A stretch of 12,225 bases of DNA from HK-STAS-PATE-2 sp035906575 (GTDB lineage: Bacteria; Patescibacteriota; Patescibacteriia; 2-12-FULL-60-25), in NCBI GenBank assembly GCA_035906575.1, contig JAMIEW010000041.1, forward strand, positions 1 through 12,225, in the 5' to 3' direction. Position 1 is the stretch's first letter; the number at the start of each line of letters is the position of its first letter. Below the pieces are notes generated by a model, which worked only from the letters and a program-made list of their open reading frames with translations, was not told where the DNA came from and did not search any database. A program made the position numbers and the translations under genes. This document shows, one piece after another, positions 5,236-11,978 of this stretch.

Positions 5236-7170
5236 ATGCAGCATCAACACGCGAACCATGAAGGCATGGCGCAACACGACCATCGCTCGACAGCCAAGGT
5301 GGCAAAACGAGAGCTCTGGGTATCAGGGCTCGTATTTCTCTATACGGTTGCCGCGATGGTAGTACCAATTCCGGTTTGGTCGGTCTTGTTATTATCTTGG
5401 TATGTCGTCCTTAAAAGTGGTTGGACGTTTCATATGCGCGCCATCGATGCGATCAAGCAAAAGCGTGCCAATATGGATGTGCTCGTCTCAATGGGGACAT
5501 TGTCTGCCATGATTTGGAGTACGACCGCTCTCTTTATGGACGGTCACCACTTTGCCGAGAGCGCCGTGGCGATTATCTTTTTTGTCCTGCTTGGTATTTA
5601 TCTCGAAGATCGCCAACGGGTGAATGTACGTGAAGCGGTGGGGCTATTATTTGCTGAACATCCGACGTTGGCTCATCGTAAGCAAGATGATGGTACCTGG
5701 CGCGATATTGCCGCCGCCGCACTTAAGGTTGGTGATGTCTGTTTAGTGAAGACTGGCGAGACCGTGCCGCAAGATGGCGTTGTTGTTGATGGTCACTCGA
5801 CCGTTGATGAATCCATGTTTACTGGCGAGCCACTGCCGGCTGAAAAGCTGCGTGGTGATACCGTGTATGGGGGTACGATTAACCGCACAGGTTCGGTTGA
5901 GATTGAGATTGCTGCCGAGCCTGGCACTGGTGTTTTTGATCAGATGGTTCAGGTGGTAGAAAAAGCCCTCGCCTCAAAAGCGCCCATCGAAAAACTCGCT
6001 GATCGTATCAGTGCCGTGTTTGTGCCGATCGTTATCGTGATCGCGACGAGTACGCTTATCATGTGGCTCTACCTATCTAACGATCCGACCGAGGCCGTGC
6101 GCAATGCGATTGCGGTGCTCGTCATTGCGTGTCCTTGCGCCCTTGGTATCGCGACGCCAGCCGCAGTTTTAGTGGGGACGGGCGCTGGTGCTAAAAAAGG
6201 TATCTTCATTAAAGAAGGTTCGGCACTTGAAGCTGCGCATGGTATTGATCTCGTACTTTTTGATAAGACGGGGACCCTCACCGAAGGCCGTCCATCGGTA
6301 ACGGATATTTTTGGTGATGAAAAAGAAACGCTGCGTATTGCGAATGCTCTCGAGCTTCGTTCTGAGCATCCGCTTGGTGCGGCAATCACTGCGTATGCAA
6401 AAGAGCTGGGGATAGAGGTCTCTCCTATTGAGCAGTATGAAGCTATTCCGGGTCGTGGTTTGAAAGGGTATTTGAATCAGCAGGATGTGCGCTTAGGTAA
6501 TGAACTTTTCTTGCAAGAATCTCACGTTGTTTTATCAGATGAAATTTTACGAAAGGCAAGCGATGCACGTGTACAAGGTAAGACGGTTGTCTTTGTCGCA
6601 CGAGGTACAAAAGTGGTTGGCGCAATAGCGATTGCAGACCGTATTCGCGAAGACGCAAAAGTCGCGATTCAACGTTTAGACGAGATGGGTATTGATGTGG
6701 GTTTGGTAACGGGTGATCACGAGGCTTCGGCGAATGCGGTTGCGGCTTTGGTTGGGATTGATCAAGTCATGGCAAATACCTTACCGACAAGAAAAGCCGA
6801 GATCGTGAAGCGTTTGGTAGAGCAGGGTCATAAAGTCGCTTTTGTTGGCGATGGTGTAAATGACGCGCCGGCCTTAGCCTCCGCGACTTTGGGTATCGCG
6901 ATGGGGAGTGGCACTGATATTGCCAAGGCAGCAGGGCAAATGGTGTTGATGGGTGGTTCACCGTCCAAAGCGGCAGATGCAATTAAACTTTCGCAGTTTA
7001 CGTTTAAGACGATCAAACAAAATCTGTATTGGGCGTTTGGCTATAATGTGATCGGTTTGGTATTGGCTGCGATGGGCTATGTTCATCCGGGTATTGCGGG
7101 GCTTGCGATGGCATTGTCGAGTATTAGCGTTTTGTTAAATAGCTTGCGTGTCGCGAGAACGGTGAAGTAA
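5236..7170 (+). CDS. copA: Cu+-exporting P1B-type ATPase
   Basis: A heavy-metal P-type ATPase that uses ATP to pump monovalent copper (possibly silver) out across the membrane. The 644-residue protein contains, in order: a His-rich N-terminus (five His in the first 16 residues), two pairs of membrane helices before the actuator domain, the actuator loop TGEPLP (196-201), the membrane metal site Cys299-Pro-Cys301, the phosphorylation site Asp343 in DKTGTLT, the P1B-specific His378-Pro379 in SEHPLG, the hinge GDGVND (538-543), and the last two helices. These include GYN and MALSSISVLLNSLR, which fit the P1B-1 copper subgroup. The usual N-terminal heavy-metal-associated CxxC domain is absent, and the His-rich segment may substitute for it. 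No copper regulator or chaperone gene is adjacent. The stop is followed directly by the promoter of the iron-sulfur operon, with no terminator between them, so read-through is possible. Confidence 0.93.
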   Translation: MQHQHANHEGMAQHDHRSTAKVAKRELWVSGLVFLYTVAAMVVPIPVWSVLLLSWYVVLKSGWTFHMRAIDAIKQKRANMDVLVSMGTLSAMIWSTTALFMDGHHFAESAVAIIFFVLLGIYLEDRQRVNVREAVGLLFAEHPTLAHRKQDDGTWRDIAAAALKVGDVCLVKTGETVPQDGVVVDGHSTVDESMFTGEPLPAEKLRGDTVYGGTINRTGSVEIEIAAEPGTGVFDQMVQVVEKALASKAPIEKLADRISAVFVPIVIVIATSTLIMWLYLSNDPTEAVRNAIAVLVIACPCALGIATPAAVLVGTGAGAKKGIFIKEGSALEAAHGIDLVLFDKTGTLTEGRPSVTDIFGDEKETLRIANALELRSEHPLGAAITAYAKELGIEVSPIEQYEAIPGRGLKGYLNQQDVRLGNELFLQESHVVLSDEILRKASDARVQGKTVVFVARGTKVVGAIAIADRIREDAKVAIQRLDEMGIDVGLVTGDHEASANAVAALVGIDQVMANTLPTRKAEIVKRLVEQGHKVAFVGDGVNDAPALASATLGIAMGSGTDIAKAAGQMVLMGGSPSKAADAIKLSQFTFKTIKQNLYWAFGYNVIGLVLAAMGYVHPGIAGLAMALSSISVLLNSLRVARTVK

Positions 7171-7199
7171 TTGACAGGAACAGGGCGATGACGTATTTT
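7171..7199 (+). promoter_or_regulatory. Promoter of the iron-sulfur assembly operon
   Basis: A perfect -35 TTGACA (7171-7176) begins on the base after the copA stop. A 17-nt spacer leads to TATTTT (7194-7199), which gives a start near 7206. Confidence 0.75.
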
Positions 7200-7214
7200 C
7201 TGGTTATAAACCAG
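7200..7214 (+). promoter_or_regulatory. Palindromic operator candidate at the Rrf2 gene start
   Basis: CTGGTT-ATA-AACCAG is a perfect 6-bp inverted repeat with a 3-nt centre. It starts on the base after the -10 box and spans the predicted transcription start. Binding here, plausibly by the Rrf2 protein itself, would block polymerase. Its right end overlaps the AGGAG at 7213-7217, which lies only 2 nt from the ATG. Confidence 0.5.
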
Positions 7215-7219
7215 GAGAT

Positions 7220-7633
7220 ATGTCGTCGCCTTTTCAAATTAGCGAAAAACAGCACCTCGGTGCGTTATTTCTCTCAAAACTCGCCCTCTTGCCTGAGGGC
7301 GAGAATCTTCGTGTTTCGCAGGCGGCAAAGAGCTTTGGCGCCTCGGAGTCTTATCTCGAAGAGATTGTTTCTGCTTTAAAGCAGGCAGGTCTTGTGCAGG
7401 CCAAGACGGGGCCGACGGGTGGGTATCGGTTGGCGAAGTTGCCGAGCGAGATTACGGCGCATGAGATGGTGACGTCACTTGAAGGGCCCGTCGCCCTCGT
7501 CCCATGCCTCGCCCATCAAAAAGGCCTTTGCGGGATGGAAGCCGGCTGCAAAAGCAAAAATCTTTGGAGTTCACTTCAAACGAATATCAATTCAACGCTT
7601 AAATCAACGACTCTCGCTGACCTCATCAACTAA
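7220..7633 (+). CDS. Rrf2-family (IscR-like) Fe-S-sensing transcriptional regulator
   Basis: A 137-residue winged-helix regulator of the Rrf2 family, which in IscR-type members uses a labile [2Fe-2S] cluster to adjust Fe-S gene expression. The DNA-binding part runs from about residue 8 to 75: an LRVSQAAKSFGASESYLEEIVSALKQAGLV helix-turn-helix interrupted by no gaps, then the wing GPTGGYRLA (64-72). The cluster loop holds Cys96, Cys104 and Cys110 in the pattern C-x7-C-x5-C. In IscR the fourth ligand is a His three residues after the last Cys; here that position is Lys113, followed by NLW. It is the first gene of the operon, and the cysteine desulfurase ATG follows its TAA after a single base. 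The palindrome over its own promoter start suggests autorepression. Confidence 0.85.
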   Translation: MSSPFQISEKQHLGALFLSKLALLPEGENLRVSQAAKSFGASESYLEEIVSALKQAGLVQAKTGPTGGYRLAKLPSEITAHEMVTSLEGPVALVPCLAHQKGLCGMEAGCKSKNLWSSLQTNINSTLKSTTLADLIN

Positions 7634-7634
7634 T

Positions 7635-8861
7635 ATGGATAAAATCATTTATTTGGATCATGCCGCTTCAACCCCGATGAGCTCGGAGGTGCTTGAAGCG
7701 ATGCGTCCGTATTTTTCAGAAATCTACGGCAATCCTTCGTCGTTTCATTCGGTAGGTTTGCAGGCGAAGTCTGCTGTTGATGCATCACGTAGCAAGATTG
7801 CAGAGATTTTGCATGCGCACTCAGATGAAATCCTCTTCACTTCAGGAGGTACCGAATCCGATAATATGGCGGTGCTCGGTATCCCGCGTTTTTATAAAAA
7901 GAAATTAAAAGAATTGCTCGGCGAAGACGCGATCCCACACGTGATTACGTCAGCGATTGAACACCATGCCGTACTTGAACCGCTTCTTCTTCTCGAGAAG
8001 AAAGGCGAGATCACCCTCACACAAATTAAGCCAGATGGTTTTGGGATGATTCACGCAAAAGACGTAAAAGAAGCATTAAAGCCTGAGACGGTTTTAATCA
8101 GTATCATGATGGCGAATAATGAAATTGGCACTATCAATCCGATTGCGGATATTGGCCGCGTGGTGCTCGCTTGGCGCAAAGAGCAGAAAACGATTTTCCC
8201 GTTCTTTCACTCGGACGCTTGTCAGGCGACGGGTGCGATTGAATTGAATGTCGAACAATTACACACCGATCTGCTCACGATTAACGGTTCAAAGATGTAT
8301 GGGCCAAAAGGTATTGGTGCTTTGTACTTGCGTCGCGGAACGCGCATTGATCCACTCACCATCGGTGGTGGCCAAGAACGTGGGATGCGTGCGGGTACGG
8401 AGGCGGTGACATTAATCGTTGGTCTCGCGAAGGCGCTTGAGCTCGCTCAGGCGAATCGTGAAGTTGAATCCGCGCGATTGATCGTATTGCGCGATCGTTT
8501 GGCAGAAGGATTGCTCAAGATTCCGAAGTCGCGTTTGAATGGGCATCCAACCGAACGTTTGCCGAATAGCGTGAATGTCTCGTTTCTCGATATTGAAGGT
8601 GAAGCGTGTATCTTGTATCTCGATGCGAAGGGGATCATGACGTCGACCGGTTCAGCTTGTGCATCGACGTCGCTTGATCCATCACATGTGATTCTTGCGA
8701 CGGGTCTCTCCTACGAGGCGGCACACGGTTCGATTCGTTTTACGCTCGGCGCCTCGACGACGACTGAAGATATCGACTATGTCCTCACCGAGATGCCTGG
8801 CATCGTCGAGATGTTGCGCAAGATCAGTCCGACCAACTTAGATATGAAACATTTCACCTAA
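7635..8861 (+). CDS. iscS: Cysteine desulfurase (IscS/NifS type)
   Basis: A PLP enzyme that removes sulfur from L-cysteine as a protein persulfide, for Fe-S cluster assembly and probably tRNA thiolation. The 408-residue protein begins with the typical IYLDHAASTP (5-14), has the PLP-phosphate loop SGGTESDN (70-77), stacking His110 in EHHAV, Asp194/Gln197 in HSDACQ, the PLP lysine Lys220 in NGSKMYGPKG, and the catalytic Cys342 in STGSACAS. The long flexible catalytic loop with GSAC identifies class I (IscS/NifS) rather than SufS. The residue before the PLP lysine is Ser instead of the more usual His. The frame is open upstream into the Rrf2 gene, but the family N-terminus begins at the ATG at 7635, one base after the Rrf2 stop. 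There is no ribosome binding site, so reinitiation after the upstream gene is likely. Confidence 0.95.
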   Translation: MDKIIYLDHAASTPMSSEVLEAMRPYFSEIYGNPSSFHSVGLQAKSAVDASRSKIAEILHAHSDEILFTSGGTESDNMAVLGIPRFYKKKLKELLGEDAIPHVITSAIEHHAVLEPLLLLEKKGEITLTQIKPDGFGMIHAKDVKEALKPETVLISIMMANNEIGTINPIADIGRVVLAWRKEQKTIFPFFHSDACQATGAIELNVEQLHTDLLTINGSKMYGPKGIGALYLRRGTRIDPLTIGGGQERGMRAGTEAVTLIVGLAKALELAQANREVESARLIVLRDRLAEGLLKIPKSRLNGHPTERLPNSVNVSFLDIEGEACILYLDAKGIMTSTGSACASTSLDPSHVILATGLSYEAAHGSIRFTLGASTTTEDIDYVLTEMPGIVEMLRKISPTNLDMKHFT

Positions 8862-8862
8862 T

Positions 8863-9546
8863 ATGGACCCAATCATTAAACCCACAAACGAAGAACGCAA
8901 AGGCGATGTCGTCACTCCAGCAGCAGATAAGGGCTGGTTTTATGCTGACGCCGTTAAAGAGCACTTCTTCCGTCCAAAGAACTTTTTGCAGGACAATGAA
9001 GCTGAGTACAAGGACGCTGCTATGGGTATGGTCGGTTCGCCAGCTTGTGGCGATGCGATGAAGGTGTGGATTCGTGTTGAAAAAGATCCTGAAGGTATCG
9101 AACGCGTTACGGATTTCAAATGGAAAACCTTTGGCTGTGCTTCGGCGATCGCTTCGACCTCGATGATGTCAGTGATGGTCACAGAAAATGGCGGACTCAC
9201 GATTGAGCAAGCACTCAAGCTTCGTCCTCAAGACATCATGGAGCGCCTCGGCGGTTTGCCAGCGCGCAAAGTGCATTGTTCGGTGCTTGGTGATAAAGCT
9301 TTGCGTTCTGCGATCAATGATTACTTCCGCCGCTCCGGCCAAAACGAACGTATTATCATTGAACAAGGTCGTATTATCGACAAAGTCTTGAAGGTTACCG
9401 ATCACGATATTGAAGAAGCGGTGCTTGATGGCGCGGATACGCTTGAGAAAGTTCAAGCTAAAACAAAAGTCGGTACAGGCGACCCTTCTTGTGTGCCAGA
9501 AGTCGAACAACTCATCCGCTTTTACAAAGAAAAGTACTTCGGCTAA
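8863..9546 (+). CDS. iscU: IscU/NifU-type Fe-S scaffold with degenerate NifU-like C-terminal domain
   Basis: This is the scaffold on which the cluster is built from sulfur delivered by the desulfurase. The 227-residue protein has a full IscU domain (about 25-158) with the three ligand cysteines and assisting acid: Cys62 and Asp64 in PACGDAMK, Cys92 in GCASAIAS and Cys139 in KVHCSVLG. The chaperone-binding motif LPPVK of IscU appears as LPARK (132-136), and no hscA or hscB is nearby. Residues 165-227 resemble the central [2Fe-2S] (BFD-like) domain of NifU: VTDHDIEEAV, then TLEKVQAKTKVGTG, then SCVPEVEQLI. Of the four expected cysteines only Cys210 is kept; the others are Asp173, Val175 and Asp207. 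The gene starts one base after the iscS stop. Confidence 0.9.
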   Translation: MDPIIKPTNEERKGDVVTPAADKGWFYADAVKEHFFRPKNFLQDNEAEYKDAAMGMVGSPACGDAMKVWIRVEKDPEGIERVTDFKWKTFGCASAIASTSMMSVMVTENGGLTIEQALKLRPQDIMERLGGLPARKVHCSVLGDKALRSAINDYFRRSGQNERIIIEQGRIIDKVLKVTDHDIEEAVLDGADTLEKVQAKTKVGTGDPSCVPEVEQLIRFYKEKYFG

Positions 9547-9559
9547 TATCCCCACATCT

Positions 9560-9787
9560 ATGGAAATGAAAAAGATTGCAAAGATCGTGGTCGACCGCGA
9601 TGCGTGTATCGGTGCCGCACCGTGCGTGACGGTGGCTCCAGGTGTATTTCAAATGGATGATGAGAACAAAGCCTACGTGGTTGATCCAAAAGGCGCTGAC
9701 GACGAGACGATTTTGCTCGCCGCTCAGGCTTGCCCGGTGCAAGCGATTCTTCTCTATGATGAAGATGGTGTGCAGATCTATCCATAA
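9560..9787 (+). CDS. Three-cysteine single-cluster ferredoxin
   Basis: A 75-residue ferredoxin that would carry single electrons in the cytoplasm, possibly to the scaffold or another partner. The sequence follows the single-cluster bacterial type: VDRDACIGAAPC (11-22), VAPGVFQMDDE, then AAQACPVQAI (54-63). Only three cysteines exist: Cys16, Cys22 and Cys58. The position of the usual second ligand (C-x2-C) is Ala19, and the position of the usual third-cysteine neighbour is normal. This layout is known from [3Fe-4S] ferredoxins paired with cytochromes P450, so a [3Fe-4S] cluster, or a [4Fe-4S] cluster with a non-Cys ligand, is expected. ATG at 9560 is used, with ATG at 9566 an alternative. The gene is 13 nt after the scaffold gene and ends the operon. 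Confidence 0.85.
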   Translation: MEMKKIAKIVVDRDACIGAAPCVTVAPGVFQMDDENKAYVVDPKGADDETILLAAQACPVQAILLYDEDGVQIYP

Positions 9788-9799
9788 TAGTACAAACAG

Positions 9800-9837
9800 A
9801 AAAGCGCTCAGATCCAGGTTGGATCTGAGCGCTTTTT
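9800..9837. terminator. Bidirectional terminator ending the iron-sulfur operon
   Basis: Perfect 16-bp arms 9800-9815 and 9821-9836 enclose the loop AGGTT. The outer part is AAAAGCGC/GCGCTTTT, so a T-run follows on both strands. It separates the plus-strand operon from the converging coiled-coil gene, whose stop begins at 9839. Confidence 0.92.
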
Positions 9838-10574
9838 CAGTAGGGCCGGCTCAGGCGGTCTTTGCCGAGCTCATAGAGAAAGGTCTGCATCCGAAAGCCG
9901 AAGCTGCGGATGGCAGGGTGGTCATTCTCGAGCAAGACGGCTGAGATCCGACTGAACTCCGCCAAAAACAGGTCGGGTTGCTTCATGAAGCTTTCAGGCG
10001 AGAGACGGCCTTCGAATTGCTGAAGGTCATCATGAAGAAGTTGGGCAACGCTCATCGCGCTTTGCAGGTTATTGAGCGCTGTCTGTGCTTCTTGTGCCTC
10101 TTGATCAGCGATCACGAGTTGCTCATGCAGCATCTCAACGATGCTCTCGGCGCTGAGACGCTCTTCAAAGGCTTCGAGGAGTTTTTGGTACTCCTTCTTC
10201 ATATCTTCGAGCTCGATATGGTCGGCTTCGCTCTGATCATGAGCATCTCTCAGCGAAGTTCTAAATGCTCGAATCTCTTCGCCTTGAGAGCGGATGATGC
10301 GTTTTGCGGCCACCGAGATATCACTCTCGATCAGACGCTTGTTCTGTTCGGTGAGTGTGCTTTTTGCACTACGCAGTTCAGCGATCTCGATCTCTTGTGA
10401 GCGCGTCAGATTCTCGAGGGTCATGATTTTGCCCTGAGCTTCATTGAGCGCTCGCATGAGCGTATCGGTATCTTTGACGGGCACGAATGGCGCAGGTCGT
10501 GGTACGGCAGAACTCGGGGTCCCTGCACCGGTGACCGCGCGCAGATGGGTGACAGGGGGCGGTTTGTCGGACAT
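9837..10574 (-). CDS. Coiled-coil protein of unknown function
   Basis: I do not recognise this 245-residue cytoplasmic protein. A Pro-rich flexible N-terminus (about 1-35, with PPP and PRPAPFVP) leads into a long predicted coiled coil (about 36-195) rich in Glu, Gln, Leu and Ala with heptad-like spacing. A compact C-terminal segment of about 50 residues follows (SPESFMKQPDLFLAEFSRIS, then a run with RSFGFRMQTFLYELGKD). There are no membrane segments, signal peptide or cysteines. The start is well supported: GGAGG lies 4-5 nt before the ATG, and a promoter lies upstream. It follows the methyltransferase gene on the same strand but seems to be transcribed on its own. A structural or scaffolding role is a guess from composition only. 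Confidence 0.75.
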   Translation of the reverse strand: MSDKPPPVTHLRAVTGAGTPSSAVPRPAPFVPVKDTDTLMRALNEAQGKIMTLENLTRSQEIEIAELRSAKSTLTEQNKRLIESDISVAAKRIIRSQGEEIRAFRTSLRDAHDQSEADHIELEDMKKEYQKLLEAFEERLSAESIVEMLHEQLVIADQEAQEAQTALNNLQSAMSVAQLLHDDLQQFEGRLSPESFMKQPDLFLAEFSRISAVLLENDHPAIRSFGFRMQTFLYELGKDRLSRPY

Positions 10575-10620
10575 GGTTCCTCCAAAAGAAAGGACGCTCC
10601 AGCGACACGCTGAAGGTTAT

Positions 10621-10649
10621 TTAGTATCAAATTATTTAGAAAAAGTCAA
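10621..10649 (-). promoter_or_regulatory. Promoter of the coiled-coil gene
   Basis: On the minus strand TTGACT (10644-10649), a 17-nt spacer, and TACTAA (10621-10626) preceded by TG one base earlier (extended -10). The start would be near 10614, giving a 40-nt leader that contains GGAGG. The -35 overlaps the arm of the upstream gene's terminator hairpin. Confidence 0.65.
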
Positions 10650-10670
10650 GTGCAGACTAGACTTTTTCTA
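10637..10670 (-). terminator. Terminator hairpin of the methyltransferase gene
   Basis: Perfect 11-bp arms (TAGAAAAAGTC at 10637-10647, GACTTTTTCTA at 10660-10670) enclose a 12-nt loop. On the minus strand the distal arm ends in a T-run. The methyltransferase TAG stop (10657-10659) is in the loop next to the first arm. The stem has few GC pairs, so it may be a weak terminator. Confidence 0.55.
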
Positions 10671-11847
10671 AAACGATAAGCTGACGATGAACGTGTTGGT
10701 CGGCGCGGCGGTAGACAATAGCTTTATCGTCATTGCTCCATGCCGCGAGGGGGTGAATGCGCTTATAGCCAGCTTCACGAAGTTCTTCGTCGCTTAATTC
10801 AACGTAGTAAGGATGGTTCTGTGACATCATGATCGGCCAAGTGCAAACAAGTCTGCCTCCTTGTGGTTGTTGTTTTGCTAAAACCGGTAACGCTTCTTTC
10901 CAGAGCGTCGTGACGTCGGCGTGATTGCGTTCTAAAAATTGTGGGGACTCGTGACCTTTGAGAGGTTTGCCTAAATAACCCTCAGTCACGATGGCATCAA
11001 AAAAATCATTCTGAAGTTGGCGTGAAACTTCTTGAACAGGAAAATGCAAAACGTTTACGCGTGCGCGTTCTTCGTTTGTGATCGAGCCGCTTTTGCGCAA
11101 CCAATCAAGATTGGCGATGGCGCCTTTTGTTTGGCGTTCATCAATGTCAGACCCGGTAATCTCGAGCTCTGGATGTAAGAGAATCGCCTCCATTAAAACG
11201 GTGCCGGATCCGCAAAAGGGGTCTAAGAGCGCTTTTTTTGGTTGAGCAATATTCACCATCATGCGCGCGAGCTTTGGCGGCAACATGCCGGTGAGCGCAT
11301 CACGAAACGGTTTACCAAAATCACGATCACCCCAGCTATCGGCATTTTGTACTTGGCTCGTGAGACCGATGATCGCATTCTCGCCATCAAAGGCAATGAT
11401 GAAGTCATAGCCTTCCGTTGTGAGTTCAAGTTTTTCGACGGCGGCAGGGGAGATGGCTTCGTGACCTTTACCGCTCATCCAACGCGAAGATCGGCCCCGG
11501 CCTTTGAGCGCTTTTTTGACTTCAAGCGCGAGATGGCGATGGGTTTTTTGTTGTAGTGAAGATCCGCCAAAAACGGTTAAGCCGTAGACGATGCGCTCGG
11601 CACGCGGGCGTTGCTCCATAAGTTCAGCGATAAACTCACCGTTGAGCTGCTTCCATGGGATCGTTGTTAAGACTTCGCCGCATTTAGTGATGCCGGCCAG
11701 AGTACGTTGGGCGGCCGCCAAATCAAGGTCAGCTTCAAAAAAAGCGACTTGGTCGCAAAGGAGGGGTTTTGGCAATTGATAGGTCTGAAGCAACTCAGCC
11801 AGCGAGAGCCGGGGTTGGACGCCGAGAACGGCAAAAATACGGTGCAT
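10657..11847 (-). CDS. THUMP/Trm11-like RNA (guanine-N2) methyltransferase
   Basis: A SAM-dependent methyltransferase of the Trm11/Trm-G10 group, which methylates the N2 of a guanosine in tRNA; the exact target is not readable here. The 396-residue protein has a long N-terminal RNA-binding region, opening with MHRIFAVLGVQPRLSLAEL, and a linker with DRDFGKPFRDALTGMLPPKLARMM. The Rossmann-fold catalytic domain starts at motif I, LLDPFCGSGT (Asp209-Thr216), followed by GSDIDERQ. The catalytic motif IV is normally N/D-P-P-Y; here TEGYLG occupies it (Thr288-Gly293), with both prolines missing. The frame allows an ATG at 11859, but that ATG lies inside a -10 hexamer, and the family opening begins at the ATG at 11847, which I choose. 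Confidence 0.82.
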   Translation of the reverse strand: MHRIFAVLGVQPRLSLAELLQTYQLPKPLLCDQVAFFEADLDLAAAQRTLAGITKCGEVLTTIPWKQLNGEFIAELMEQRPRAERIVYGLTVFGGSSLQQKTHRHLALEVKKALKGRGRSSRWMSGKGHEAISPAAVEKLELTTEGYDFIIAFDGENAIIGLTSQVQNADSWGDRDFGKPFRDALTGMLPPKLARMMVNIAQPKKALLDPFCGSGTVLMEAILLHPELEITGSDIDERQTKGAIANLDWLRKSGSITNEERARVNVLHFPVQEVSRQLQNDFFDAIVTEGYLGKPLKGHESPQFLERNHADVTTLWKEALPVLAKQQPQGGRLVCTWPIMMSQNHPYYVELSDEELREAGYKRIHPLAAWSNDDKAIVYRRADQHVHRQLIVLEKV

Positions 11848-11854
11848 GTAGGCG

Positions 11855-11882
11855 AGCATACCGCAAAGCGGGCTCTTTACAA
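11855..11882 (-). promoter_or_regulatory. Leaderless promoter of the methyltransferase gene
   Basis: On the minus strand TTGTAA (11877-11882), a 16-nt spacer, and TATGCT (11855-11860), then 7 nt to the ATG at 11847. Transcription would begin at or beside the start codon. No ribosome binding site precedes either ATG. Confidence 0.5.
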
Positions 11883-11914
11883 AATCATAAAATAATGTTT
11901 AGGTGACTCCGTTA

Positions 11915-11940
11915 CCGGGCATGCCGCCCGGGAGCGCTCC
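11915..11940 (+). repeat. Two adjacent GC-rich palindromes in the leader of the secreted-protein gene
   Basis: CCGGGC/GCCCGG (11915-11920 and 11926-11931) with a 5-nt loop is followed by the perfect palindrome GGAGCGCTCC (11931-11940). They lie about 40 nt before the ATG at 11979, between the divergent genes. They could be an operator pair or a leader structure. Confidence 0.35.
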
Positions 11941-11978
11941 TTCACATCGAAAGATGTTGAGAAAACAGAGAGGTAACC

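Noticed and set aside
9169..9555. A 128-codon minus-strand frame opposite iscU
   Set aside because: It mirrors a strongly conserved gene and shows no independent protein features.
9978..10400. A 140-codon plus-strand frame opposite the coiled-coil gene
   Set aside because: The minus-strand gene has a GGAGG site, a promoter and a coherent coiled coil; the plus-strand frame has none of these.
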